Origin: Tetrapyrgos nigripes
Taxonomy: Eukaryota; Basidiomycota; Agaricomycetes; Agaricales; Campanellaceae
Direction of reading: 5' to 3'
Length of the DNA: 64,000 nt
NCBI GenBank assembly: GCA_013368315.1
Contig: JAACJM010000007.1
Span: 930,001 to 994,000 of the forward strand
The notes under the pieces are model-generated. The model made no database searches and was not told the origin of the DNA. It worked only from the letters and a program-made list of their open reading frames with translations. Of this stretch, positions 47,896-58,597 are shown in pieces; the stretch's first letter is position 1; each line of letters begins with the position of its first letter. Made by a program: the position numbers and the translations under genes.

Positions 47896-49520
47896 CCCAT
47901 GAAGTGGAGGCATCAACATATAAGATTGTTGATTCATCAAGTGGAGGTGGTTGTGTGATGTGGAGTCTGAGAAAGTTGAAGTTGACTTAACCACTACTTG
48001 AGGTCATCTTCCATGGTCTTGGTGTGTCAATGGCGAACAAAGTGCTTGTGATTGTCCTTGAAGCCAGACATGAAACAGTGAAGGGAGGCAAGGTAGGCAC
48101 AGCCATGGGGAGCTACCAAGGTGATGTGTTGTAGTGTGCCCACCATAGACTCGGCCTCTTCTTTGGTGTGAGAGGTGTTGGATAGGAAGGTGGTGATCTT
48201 TGTAGAGTACTTGACCTTTTTTACGTCAGGTAGTTCAACTGTCTTCTTCTCAATATTCGAGAGGAAACTGATGTATGTGAAGAAGATGGTGAAGGCAATG
48301 AACTTCGGTAATGCCCATGGTCACCCGAGTTCCTCTGCTACTGACCACACAAGGCTCTCATCATGTGAAAAGGTGTGTGATCCATCAGAGAGAGAGTTTA
48401 GGATACCAGAAGAAGATGAAATTGTCAATCCATTTGATTAGGGTGTCAACACCAGAGTTTAGTAAGATGTTTACCATGGCATCTGCAACGTGTCCTCATA
48501 TGCCAGGTGAGGATGCTTTCCTGAAGTTGAGGCATTGGTCAAGGTCATGGCAATAAAATTATGTGCTGATGGGTGGCAGTGTCAATGTCAAAGACAGAGG
48601 CTTGCATTCTGGGAGGTGCATTTGTGATTATTAGCCAACATTCTGAGAAAGTACCCCATGTGCATTGAAACCTATCAGTGTCAACCAATAAATTGATGGA
48701 GTAGATTTCTGGGTTTATGGTGATGGGGTCTGGTGTGCGTGGGATGAAAGGAGAGATGTCGCTGGAGGCAGAGTTGATATTGAGGAGGTGCTGAATGTGG
48801 ATAGGAATGGTTGATGATTATTCTAAATTTTCGCAGTTTCTGTTCGAGAACTGCAAGTGGTGAGGTGCAGAAAGGACCAATCGGAGACTCAAGGTATGCT
48901 GGTTCAAAGCCAATGGAGATGTGCCCTTTGGCAATCTCCTCACTGAACTTCTCTGTGATGACATAGAAATAGGTGGTAGCAGATGGGTGATTGTCAGGTA
49001 TGAATGTATGTGATAGTGTGTAGGACTCCACTCCAATGAGAAAGCTGTTGTGTAGTCCCTCTGGAACTCCCTTGAACTGCTCATAGCCACCAGTGGCTAC
49101 TAGGAGTCTAGTCCAAGCTTCATGGCAAAGACAAGTGACGATGGGAAAGAGATTATGGTTTTTTGTGGGAGGAGTCTGACTTTGAAGAGGAGCCAGAGGT
49201 AGGATGGTTCTGGGAGGTATGGTCTGCTGACCCACATCAACCACAGAGGTATTTGTACTGGCATGATGAGGCCGACTGTGAGCAGCCATTTCCATTGTAC
49301 CCAATGCAGAACATCCAGCCTTGGGAGTCCTTGAAGGAGTTGCCAGACTTCCTAAGGAAATTGTCATTTCTTGGTTTGTGGTCTCTGTAACAGTGGTCAA
49401 GACCACACAGCCAGCAGAGGAGGTCACGATGAGAGGAAATGACAGTGCTACCACCTTGAAAGGATGAAAAGGATGTGTGTGAGGATGAGACATGAGAGTA
49501 TGAGTTCCAACAGTTGTCAT
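47896..49520 (-). pseudogene. Reverse transcriptase region of the tyrosine-recombinase element
   Basis: In minus-strand order: IGVESYTLSHTFIPDN, IGPFCTSPLAVLEQKLRKFR (the RT start typical of DIRS/Ngaro elements), DRFQCTWGTFSECW, and the catalytic-site equivalent WIDNFIFF at about 48411-48437. The second aspartate of the expected VDD is asparagine here. Then come HTKEEAESMVGTLQHIT and YVDASTSW of RNase H. Several stops interrupt the frame, so it is inactive. Confidence 0.75.
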
Positions 49521-50544
49521 GTACCCATACTGAGAGGTAAGAGTTGATGCCAGCAGGGAGAATGGTAGCGTAGTGGGCGCACTGTGAGACAGTTTTTTGG
49601 TGATATCTGTCCCAGACTGGCTGGAAAATGGTGGCTACCACAACTCTCCATGGTTCAGGAGAGGATTCCCAATTGTTCAGAGTCTCCTGCAGGTAGTAGA
49701 TCACAGTGGGGAAGTTATCATAGAGAGTGTCACTCTCAGCAACAGTCATGATGAGTGTGTACCACTCATCAGCAACCCAGTGAGCAGTCCCAGAGCCAAC
49801 ATCCCTGCCTCAGCAATAGCAGTAGTAGCACAGGATCATGTTTCTGAGGTTACAGGTGATGTCCAGGAGGTCCGACTCCTGCAAGAGGAAGATTGGAGAT
49901 GCATGTATGTGACCCTCGCTAGCACAGAGAACCACCATGAAATCACACATAAGTCTGGCACTAAAGAGGGGTAGTGGCATGTGGTGTCACCAATAGTCCC
50001 TGAGGTTGTTGGTGACCACGGTGGATAGGGAGAATGCCGAGTTCAGAAGGGGACACCTATCAGACTCTGAGTCTAACAATGAGGACAAGGAAGAAGATGA
50101 AGATGAAGATTCAGAAGAGTCAGAGTCATAATCACATCTGTGACAAGGCTTGGACTTCTTCTTGTCCTTCTTGGCATGCTTCTTGGATTTCCTCAACTTC
50201 TTCCTGGACTTGTTGGTCTTCCATTTCTTCCTGGGAGTGGACTCATTGTCAGAAGATTCAGCATCATTGACCTGGTCTCAGGTCCTTCATTTCTCCTTGG
50301 AGTGGGAGTGATGTGAGTTGCACCAGTACAGGGGTTCCTGATAGTCCTAAAGGAGAAGGGAAGGAAAAAGGAAACTGTCCCCTTACACTAACAGTTCTGG
50401 TTGCCCTGTTGGGGACAGTCCAATGAACTGCAGCTGTGGTCAGCCCGCCCTGAGTTGGTGGTCCTACTGTGTCTCTGGCTTGGGCAAGGACCTGAATTTG
50501 CCTTAGGATGCAAGTGGGCACTGTCAGGGTCATCAGAGTCGCCC

Positions 50545-50874
50545 TCACCAGAGACGTCTTGGCCCATAGAGCAGTGACATGGTCTCAGCAGGGGAGCTTG
50601 GTTCACTCTGGGCAAGGCAGCCTGGTTTAGGCTGCTTGTCATTGTTGCCAGATACTGGTCTGGGCATAGGTGGAAGAATGGGGGTAACTGGTTCTTCAAA
50701 CTGGCCCTCACCAAGTTCCAGAAGGTTCTGGCTTAGGTTGCTGTTCGCAGGGTCAGCTGGACCTGCCATGTTCAGTTCCTGAATGGCAGTGCATTGAAAG
50801 CAGCCATCAGGACCACAAGTGCTGTGGCAGCAAGAGGTAGGGTCAAGTTGGAAAGGTTCTTGAAGAGAGGACAT
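50545..50874 (-). pseudogene. Gag-like first ORF of the tyrosine-recombinase element
   Basis: A 109-codon frame starting MSSLQEPFQLDPTSCCHSTC leads into further Pro/Ser-rich frames at 50388-50714 and 50264-50548 and a Lys/Ser-rich segment at 49987-50196. This low-complexity composition fits a gag-like protein upstream of RT. The assignment rests on position and composition only. Confidence 0.45.
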
Positions 50875-50930
50875 TGGATAAGTGATGAAGTCAGGAGGGG
50901 AGGTTTACATGAGGAAAGAGAGGAAAACGC

Positions 50931-51605
50931 TATGCTAGATCAATAAATTTTCAAGTAGAGAATCACTTAAGGATATATATCCTTAAGGAGATGATAGACA
51001 CAAAGGAAAAGAAGGAACTGGTCACATTATTGAGATGACAGAATCTTCAATCTGAAAATACATTCTCTTTCTGTAGTCAGAGAATCTCACATATTGGCAT
51101 GTAGTAAGGTATGTTAATGAATATGATTATCAGTTGAATAAGGCCTGCTATATCCTTGACCATGTACATAGATGCTCGACAGAGAAGGGGTACAACCCTC
51201 TATTTTGTCTCAGTGCTGGCTGGGGATCAGACGGTAACATCAACAAACTTGTGAGCTGCTTCATCACCTAAAATTCCATGTATCAGTCCCCCACCTAAGT
51301 CAATCATGATAAGTAAATGAGCCACTGAGCCCAAGGCACAAGAAGCACCAGCAGCCAACCACAATGATGTCATTCCAACTTCAGGTAAGTATGTGGTGGT
51401 GGGCAATTCCTGCCAGTGGCGTGGACAGCTTTATAAGCTGATCCCACACTTAAGCGACCAAGACCTGCTCTTCCATGTTACAATCCTCCTCCTCATCCAC
51501 TTCAAGGTTATGGGAATTATATAGGCCTTGGAAATGCCCAGGTGAGAGTCTATGTACATATACTAGGGTATTGTAAGTAAATTAGTATGAAAATTTGATA
51601 GTATA
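50931..51605. other. Stretch without recognisable gene
   Basis: No domain, RNA gene or clear repeat seen. A short inverted pair AAGGATATATATCCTT at about 50968-50983 is a perfect 16-bp palindrome. Confidence 0.4.
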
Positions 51606-51935
51606 TTACTCCATCTCCTCATCCTCCTGAACAGCTATCACCTCCACTGACCCATTAACACTCATTTTTGGGTCGCCATACTTCTCAACTAACTTGAGGT
51701 GAGCCTTGAAAGCCTCTTCGAGAGCATCTTGCTTGTGGGGGAGGTTTGGCAGATGGGACTTCTTTTTAATAGAAATCTTGTCTTTCCACATCCGTCGAAG
51801 CTTCTCCAGTTGATTCTCAAGCTTCGTCCATGTCATTCCCTTCTCCCAGATCTGTGTGACAGACATAATCAATGGTGTGTCACCACCTACCACCCTCAAC
51901 ATGCTTCGTTGATCAATGAAGACGCGTACCGACAC
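51606..51935 (-). CDS. Hypothetical 109-residue charged protein
   Basis: A single frame starting at MSVRVFIDQRSMLRVV contains a Lys/Glu-rich segment likely to form a coiled coil (LENQLEKLRRMWKDKISIKK) and an acidic end (AVQEDEEME). I do not recognise the family. It lies between two transposable elements and may be a piece of a transposon-encoded protein or an exon of a longer gene. Confidence 0.35.
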   Translation of the reverse strand: MSVRVFIDQRSMLRVVGGDTPLIMSVTQIWEKGMTWTKLENQLEKLRRMWKDKISIKKKSHLPNLPHKQDALEEAFKAHLKLVEKYGDPKMSVNGSVEVIAVQEDEEME

Positions 51936-52388
51936 GTCGTAGCTTGATTATGTAATTGAGTTTGGTGAGTTTGGCTGTTTCCATCTTTTTTGCTCAATAG
52001 CTTCTGCAGTCCTTGACTTTAGATGCCCATGTTTTCAGGCATCATTCTCAGAGAGTATCTGAAGAGCTGTCCAGAGAGATATCTATATATTTGTGTCATC
52101 TAGCTATTACTACCAATTACAAATGAATGTTCCTCAACAAAAATTTTCAGAAGTCTCTCTCAGTGTTGCCGTGGTCCGGTCTGGGTCAGGTCCGAGCAAA
52201 TTTTTTTGACCCTCGACCCGGACCTGAGGGTCAGGCCAGCTCCTCATTGGACCAATTGGCCCAGGGTCAATAGGACCAGTCCAGGGTCAGACCGGGTCCG
52301 ACCCTGGACCCCACGAGAAATTTTTTCTGCAGACCAAGAAAGGTATTAGACATCGACCAAGATACAAAATGTTATACACTACACTACA

Positions 52389-54584
52389 CTACTGCGTCTC
52401 AGCTTGTTCAGCGTCCCGAAAATCAAATGATGCCTTCTCAAGCATCCAAGCCTCTTCTCTTGCTGACAACCGACCATCTTTATAAGCCCCCTTCAAGCAT
52501 TGCAACGCTGTGAACAACCCATCGCCCATTCTTCCCCTTCTCGGATCATCCGTCAAGCCAGCACTAGAGAAATGACACTCCGACTTTGAGGATGATGCTG
52601 GGATCGCAAGATAGTCATGGGCTATCATTGATAGGACAGGATAAATGGCTTGGTGCCGCTGTAAACGCATGACAGTCAATAAAAGAATATACGAGTAAGA
52701 CAACAACGTACGCCCCACCACTTGATGATATCGGGACATGTCAACTTCACTGTCAGCTCACCTGGGTGAAAATTAGGAGACTACACAAGTGCTTGAAGAT
52801 ATAGATAACAGACCTTCAAAATACTTGTCAAGCTCCTGATACTGGGACACAGTAGTGGAAGTCCCACCACTCCCGGGCTTCTGCTTTTGTTTCGCTGCAA
52901 TGAAGTTGTCCATATAGGTGTCAGCTGAAAGACAGTAATCAAATTAGTATCCATATAAGACAAGTCAATCCAACACAGACCAGAGGAATCCGAGGAGGAC
53001 GGCTGCACAGGTTGCTTAGCACTCTGTGATGGATTCACAGCTTGGATCTTGTTTTTGTATTCGAGAAACTGAAGTTAATACACATTAATACCTATTTTTC
53101 AATCAAAGAGGAGGCAACGTACCACTTTGCGCATCAATCTCATGCCTTTATCAACTAATGACTGTTCCCATGCGGCATCAAGGAATGCAAGGCGAAAAGA
53201 TGACAGAACATGCGGAAAAACTCACCGACATAACTTGCAAAAAAACCCAGCTTTCTCAGTGCTATTGATCGTGAATGAGTCTGGTTCGTAAAAGATTCGG
53301 AGATCTGCAGTTTCCTTGGTCTTCTTCCTCTGCAAGAAGTGGTTAGTGTAACGTATGGGCAAAGTAAGACCAAGGGGTACCCAGAACCTTAATACCTGAC
53401 ATCACCTTGGGGGGAGGGGGGGGTGTAGGGGTCCTTATGACCCAAAGTGACATGCTATGTAATAAGCACTTGGATGACCTGTAAGAGCCTTCCATTCAGT
53501 ACAAGACTTGCTAAAAGCATAAAATGAAGACAAAAACAGCATCTAGGCTCATTCTGTTAGCTGAGAAACCAAATCTAGAAGGAGGCTGGACCGTTCCATT
53601 GCAACCATGTGACTTGTACTGCATGACATCATGGCAGTAAGTGTAAGAAAAATGCAGGTCAGCATATGTACAATCTAAATAGGGACAAAAAGAGCATGTA
53701 TACACACTTTTAGTGCAGTAAAATATGAGTCAAAAGAGCATTGATGATGGGGTTGGGGAGATGAGGTAAGCTTATGTAACTTTTGCTTACATACTACCTT
53801 CCATAAAAGGAAGGAGAGGGGGGAGGGGGGGGAGGGGGTCAGGCCTTATGACCGAAAATGAAGGTGATGTCCAGCAGTAAGAAAGTGGGTACCCCTTGAG
53901 TAAGACAGCTGTACGCACAGGTCTGGATTTGTCCGGCTGCGCAGCCCAGTAACGCTTCTCACCCTCTGTCATCTCTTCTTCTGACTCGGACGCCATTGAA
54001 ACATCTACGTCGGCCACTGCAGCAGCATCAGCAAAATGTGGTGTATCTGTGTCGGTAGTGGTGTCTGCAGTGGGAGTCGACTAGAAAAGCGTATGTCATC
54101 AACACGTGTACGACACACAGACATGTAAAAACTCTCACCTTCTGTCGCTTGGAGTTTTTCTCACTCATCGTGATTGTATTAGAGCGCTGGTGTTTCTTCT
54201 CTACAAGCACAAGTCTGTATCAGCCTCATACTATTCATAACGGAAAAGATAATACTCCTCACCCTTATCCATAGGTGTCTCATCACTCTTGGAATCATAC
54301 CAATCAATTTGAGCAGCATCTTTCAACTCTCCAGTACTCGGATCTAGACAGTTCAGTTTCTTGGTGAGCACTACTTATATATGTTCACTCCAAAAAAAAA
54401 AATACGTACCAATGGCGCATTGATCAGTATCAACATCCTGATTTTTCTTGGTGGAAGATAGGTCGGACTGAGCCTTTGCCTTAGAGCTCTGTGTACGAAC
54501 TCGGGTATCGTGGATGATGAGACTTGGGTCGGGTTTGTCTCTTTCAACCATGATGGAGAGACGGAATTCGGGGGGGATTTTCAA
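52389..54584 (-). CDS. hAT transposase derivative: zinc-finger part plus C-terminal dimerisation domain, no catalytic core
   Basis: Exons can be followed from MKIPPEFRLS (54584) through an acidic, Ser-rich N-terminus (SESEEEMTEGEKRYWAAQPD). A segment RIFYEPDSFTINSTEKAGFF ending CKLCR follows, likely half of a BED-type zinc finger (about 53226-53335). Next come MRLMRKV-FLEYKNKIQAVN, ADTYMDNFIAAKQ and YQELDKYFEG. The classic C-terminal block is CPDIIKWWG-RHQAIYPVLS, then DYLAIPASSSKSECHFSSAG, ending at 52389. Between the linker and the hAT C-terminal domain the 300-400 residues with the DDE catalytic residues are missing, although splice sites look normal. It may be an internally deleted transposase acting as a repressor or titrator, or simply dead; binding without cleavage is inference. 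Confidence 0.7.
53371..53898. mobile_element. 528-bp MITE nested in the hAT element
   Basis: The ends are CAAGGGGTACCC and GGGTACCCCTTG, flanked by identical 8-bp copies AGTAAGAC (53363-53370 and 53899-53906). Mirrored subterminal pieces include TGACATCACCTT / AAGGTGATGTC and G-runs (GGGGGGAGGGGGGGG) near both ends. The insertion falls in what appears to be an intron of the surrounding gene, between the exon ending PDKSRP and the exon starting RKKTKETADL. The 8-bp duplication suggests a hAT or KDZ-type transposase. Confidence 0.88.
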
Positions 54585-55263
54585 CTCGTTCTCTCGTTCT
54601 TGAGTGCTCTTATGAGCAAAGAGTCTTGAAGGCGGCGTTCATAAAAAAGAAGCTAGGTAGTTGAGGATCCTCAATTTATTACGTAGTGTTACCTATATGT
54701 AGATTCAGCGACGAAATCTACGAGGGCCAACCCGGTCTGACCAAGGTCGGACCCGGTCCACTCAAAGTCTGAGCTCCTGGCCCTTGACCCGACCCTCGAG
54801 GGCCGGGTCGGCATTACACAGCCACTGGACCTGGACCTTGGGGTCGGTTCGGTCGGGTCAGGGGCCAAGAGGGTCATGGCCCGGACCGCGGCAACACTGG
54901 TCTCTCTGAAGGAATGTTTCTAGATACCAAAAACATGTTTCTAAGATGAGCCGAAGACCTCTAATGAGCTAGCGAAGAAGCTATTGAGCATCGTGGGTTT
55001 GGGATAGGGGTTTTCTGATGGGAAGTTTAGTAAGCGTCCGTGTCACTGGCGCGATTTGCCCACCACCAAAGTATGTAAAGCGGACCGTTTTTTTAAAGTC
55101 ATGATGATCATCGATTTCCGTCTTTCACTTCAACTTCACTTCCAACCATCATCATCGATCATCCCTCATCACTGCCAGCTCTACTAGTGCTGCCTTTTCT
55201 CTTTAGAACCTCCCCCCAGTACCAAACCAACTCCGATAACGCAAGCCCAACGACACAAATACA

Positions 55264-57548
55264 ATGTCAACGACTATGGAAGCAGTGTATTACAAGGGTG
55301 TAAGTACTTCTAGTGCTTGATACGGCGCGTCTCCGATAGTCGTGCCAGTCCTGATTAGAAGTATTGACCTGCGACGCGTATACCCTTCAAAATAACATAC
55401 ACAGATTCGTGATTTTTCCATCGCAACTCTCCCTCTTCCTCAATACGGTGACGATGATATCTTGGTGAAAGGTACGCTCCCGTCCCGCAAATCTCAAAGG
55501 AACTTTATGCTGATTAGACCACTAACGCGTCGCTGTCATCAATCGTCGTCGTTAACCTGAACCTCAATCTCAATCTCGATCTCGATCTCGTTGTCATTGT
55601 CGTTTTCGTTTTTTGTTCGACCATGACCATGAAACGCGTTTATCAGTTTCTTGCTGTGGTGTCTGTGGAACAGACTCTCACGTCGCAGACGGTGAGTAAC
55701 GTGTAACGTGTCCTACGTCTCTTCTTCCTTCCTAGTAGTTGGGAGCGGAGGATGGTCCGTTGGAGCTGTTGCACATGCACAGAGCTATCTCCTCGCACGG
55801 CTTGGCATTCATCAGAAAAATCTGATGAACCGCTTCATTTTACCCATCGACATCTTCGTTATTCGGTTTTTCTTCCTTCCCTCGTTTATCTCCGTGCTTC
55901 AAGTGATGCCACTGACGTCGTTGCAACTGCATTACACGCGATTCTGATCTTGTACAAACAGGTGAATTCATCTGCAAGTTCCCGGTCCGTATTCTCCAAA
56001 TACCTTCGTATGAAGCTCGTATGGTTCTTACTTGCCCTCGTTTTCGCCTTCTTTACGTCGTTCGTTTGGGAACATTCCACCCTGGTCGCTTCTTCTTTTC
56101 ATTTTTCATTGACGCATATTATGTACCGTCATATGCATGTCACTATATAGCTTATCCCAGGCCACGAAGTCGTCGGACGCGTAGCCAAGTTTGGCAAGAA
56201 TGTGACAGGTTGGGCAGAGGGTGATCGATTGGTGGTTGATCCTGGTATTCGGGTGAGTTTTGTCAAAGTCTAGTTACATTTTGCCAGAATTCTTACGAAT
56301 GCATCTACTTACTCCATGCCCTCTCTACTCCACGCCCGCTGCCCTCATCTCCGTGTTTGACGTGTTCGATTCATGATAGTGCGGAAGCTGCTTCTACTGC
56401 CGTCGAGGCAAATCCGATTTCTGCGAGAACTTTAACAATTTGGGCTTGACTGTTCCAGGTGGATTTGCAGAGTATACTGTTGCGTGCGTGCCTTCCCTTT
56501 CTTTCCTTCTATCCTTTTCTTCTAATAGTGATTAACGCCTTCCCACATCTACAGTAACGCAGCGAAATGCTTCAAAATCAACAACCTTACAGACGAAGAA
56601 GCTACTCTCATCGAGCCTGCTGCGTGTGCTATCCATGGCGTCGATAAACTAGCGTTGCCTGTGGGTTCGGAGGTGTTGGTGATCGGTGCAGGTGGGTACG
56701 ATTCAATCCCTTCATCACGCCTCCAGCTTCAACCCTTTAACCCTAGGCCCAACCGGCCTCATCCTAACCCAACTCCTCAAACTCAACGGAGCCTCTCGTA
56801 TCGTTCTCGCAGCAAATAAAGGTATCAAGATGGATATCGCCAAAAAGTTGAATGCAGCGGATGAGTATGTTGAGTTGGACAGACAGAATCCTGGGCAGCA
56901 GTGGGAAGGATTGAAGAAGGCGAATGAGTATGGGTTTGATGCGGTTGTGAGTACAATTAAACTAACTAGGCGTTGACGACATCTGTCTTCAAGATCCTTC
57001 TACATGAAGGAATCTCAAACTTAACTTGGAGACTGATGGATGCTATGATCATTTTGTTTCTTCTAGATCGAAGCCACCGGTGTCGAGAAGATCGCTAACG
57101 ATGCTATCAACTATGTTCGTCGAGGAGGAACCCTAATGATTTATGGAGTGTATGAGAATGCGGCGTTGGTTCATTGGCCTCCGTCCAAGATTTTTGGGGA
57201 TGAGATTAATGTGCGTATGCATTTAGATCTTTGTCCTCCGTCTGGGCCTTCTCCCAACTCCTGTCTTCCTTTCGGACCTTTCCTTCATTTCATCACGCCT
57301 TTATCCTTCCTTTTACACCGTCATACCTGTATAGGCGTACTAACGCATCCACAAACACTCGCTCATAATAGATCATCGGCTCCTTCGCCCAAACCCACTG
57401 TTTCCCTCGTGCCGTCGCATACCTAGATGGAGGCAAGCTCAATTTGAAGGGTATGGTGACGGATACGTTTGCGATTAAGGATTTCCAAAAGGCGTTGGAT
57501 AAGTTGAGTAAGAGGGATGCGTTGAAGGTTGCTGTGAAGGTTGAGTAG
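55264..57548 (+). CDS. Zinc-dependent alcohol/polyol dehydrogenase (medium-chain family)
   Basis: About ten exons encode a roughly 350-residue medium-chain dehydrogenase. Exon 1 is [12 protein letters not shown] (55264-55299). Catalytic zinc ligands appear in [10 protein letters not shown] and PGHEVVG; the structural zinc site is [15 protein letters not shown] (about 56380-56430). The NAD(P) loop is VLVIGAGPTGLI, split by an intron near 56692. The end reads [14 protein letters not shown] with the stop at 57546-57548. The pattern is closest to sorbitol/xylitol/threonine-type dehydrogenases; the substrate cannot be fixed. The intron at about 55692-55961 (about 270 nt) is unusually long for this window, and the one before it contains a CTCAATCTCGAT microsatellite (about 55560-55600). 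All metal and cofactor residues appear intact. Confidence 0.9.
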
Positions 57549-57676
57549 ATGTACTAATCGATGTACTAATTCAAGATGTAGAGTATTCGAGTCGATCTAG
57601 TAGATATCTTCATTGTACATGTATGTATTCCATTTTGTAAATATAAACAAACTATGGATGGAGAAGAGATTTGGCC

Positions 57677-57786
57677 ACGACACACTGGGAATTGAACCCA
57701 GCACCCCCCGCAGAAGCAACTACTCTGGACAATCAAGTCATTCAATGCGAATGCTAAGCGGATGTGATAACCAACACCATGTGCCC
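57677..57786 (-). tRNA. tRNA-Ala(AGC)-like gene with a 39-nt intron, possibly a SINE head
   Basis: The minus strand folds as a cloverleaf: acceptor GGGCACA/TGTGTCG (one G-G mismatch at the outer pair), D arm GTG...CAC, anticodon arm TCCGC-TTAGCAT-GCGGG with anticodon AGC (57753-57755), T arm CTGGG-TTCAATT-CCCAG. The third acceptor pair is G-U, the known identity mark of tRNA-Ala. The 39 bases at 57713-57751 sit exactly where eukaryotic tRNA introns lie, one base after the anticodon. The mismatch and a T discriminator argue against a functional gene. Related copies at 3724, 59436 and 59951 and shared flanking sequence suggest a tRNA-derived repeat. Confidence 0.5.
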
Positions 57787-58000
57787 GTTAAAACAGTACT
57801 CAATGTCAGCAGAGATTCAGGGAAGGAAGGCAGAGAGCGTAAAAGGAAGATGGAAGGGAAAGATTATGTGGAGGGACGGGGGGGAGTGGAGGCGAGCTGA
57901 GGACCGACGATCGTCGATCCGTCGATCGTTCGTGATTTGTCTCCGCCCTGCGATCAGCGGATGCGCCACAACCTCGACAAAACCTCAATTTGATATCGTC
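57787..58000 (-). repeat. Body of the tRNA-Ala-derived repeat, copy 1
   Basis: Sequence next to the tRNA-like head recurs near the copy at 59.4 kb. GACCGACGATCGT occurs at 57902-57914 and 59593-59605, and GCGGATGCGCCACAA at about 57957 corresponds to GCGGGGGTGCCACAA at about 59647. The shared order and spacing support a common repeat of about 250-300 bp. Confidence 0.5.
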
Positions 58001-58175
58001 GATGTAGTATGTACTATGTATGGAAACCAAAAGATACAATGCTATGTATTATTTCCTAGTCAATTTACTACTATGAATGTTCTTGTACTACATTTCAATT
58101 ATCAATGATTACTGTAATCAGGGCAGAAACAGGTACCGATACACGCAGACAAGACTAACGTTGACAGGATGATGT

Positions 58176-58416
58176 TCAGCAGCTGGAGCAGGCGGCATTG
58201 CGGCAAACGCAGCGAGCTGAGTGGAATGAAATATCAAATGTCAAGTAAGTACTATAAACGAGGTGGCGTAACAGTGAAAGCTTTACCTTCCAAACCGCTG
58301 TCTGGCACAGCAATTGGTGAGGCACGAGTCGCCTGCACGGTCATAGCCAAAACGACGACGAGCAACGCCATGAATTTGGAGAAGGCGCCGGGGGTGTTGC
58401 TAGTGGTGAATTGCAT
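58176..58416 (-). CDS. Small secreted cysteine-rich peptide (56 residues)
   Basis: Exon 1 (58287-58416) begins MQFTTSNTPGAFSKF and continues with a hydrophobic core MALLVVVLAMTVQATRA that looks like a signal peptide with a cleavage site after Ala. A 70-nt intron (58217-58286, GTAAAG...CTCAG) leads to exon 2 (58176-58216). The mature end reads LEARCVCRNAACSSC and stops. Four cysteines fall within the last 12 residues (C-x-C-x4-C-x2-C). Size, signal and terminal cysteines fit fungal small secreted proteins. The family is not recognised. A TATA box lies 174 bp upstream. Splicing is inferred from consensus sites, not from transcripts. Confidence 0.6.
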
Positions 58417-58589
58417 TCTGTTGGAAGGTGAGCTCGAGTGAGCAAAGGAATTAGCTCAGAGAGTATAAGTATGAAGACTGACTTGGTTTGAGAAATTAAG
58501 AAGCGTATAAAGTAGAGGATGGATTTGGATGTTTGGTTTGAAGCGTATGTAGGAGCGTTGTCCGTTCCATCATTGCGCGAGCCTCCTAG

Positions 58590-58597
58590 TATTTATA
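58590..58597 (-). promoter_or_regulatory. TATA box of the small secreted peptide gene
   Basis: TATAAATA on the minus strand, 174 bp before the start codon at 58416. The pyrimidine-rich stretch between them suits a 5' leader of about 140 bases. Confidence 0.5.

Larger units (their letters stand above)
33950..50930 (-). mobile_element. DIRS/Ngaro-type tyrosine-recombinase retrotransposon, interrupted and decayed
   Basis: On the minus strand the pieces appear in the order expected for these elements: gag-like ORF (50874-50545), RT start with the segment IGPFCTSPLAVLEQ (about 48860), RT core (48.2-48.6 kb), RNase H (about 47.9 kb, then 35780-35471) and tyrosine recombinase (34924-34022). A Gypsy element at 35784-47895 splits the RNase H domain. 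Removing it together with one copy of the 5-bp duplication brings YVDASTSWG directly in frame with LCLILNGRWLAWEL, which proves the interruption. Outer boundaries are approximate because no terminal repeats were identified. Confidence 0.8.
52161..54899 (-). mobile_element. hAT transposon with intact ends
   Basis: The element begins CAGTGTTGCCGTGGTCCGG and ends with the inverse CCGGACCGCGGCAACACTG (one mismatch). Identical 8-bp duplications GTCTCTCT flank it at 52153-52160 and 54900-54907. Subterminal GGGTC/GACCC-rich repeats occupy about 150 bp at each end. It carries a transposase-derived gene on the minus strand and a nested small element at 53371-53898. Confidence 0.93.

Noticed and set aside
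55708..56150. Open frames of 79 and 132 codons in the dehydrogenase gene region
   Set aside because: They lie in introns and wrong-frame exons of the dehydrogenase. The conserved exons around them account for the locus.
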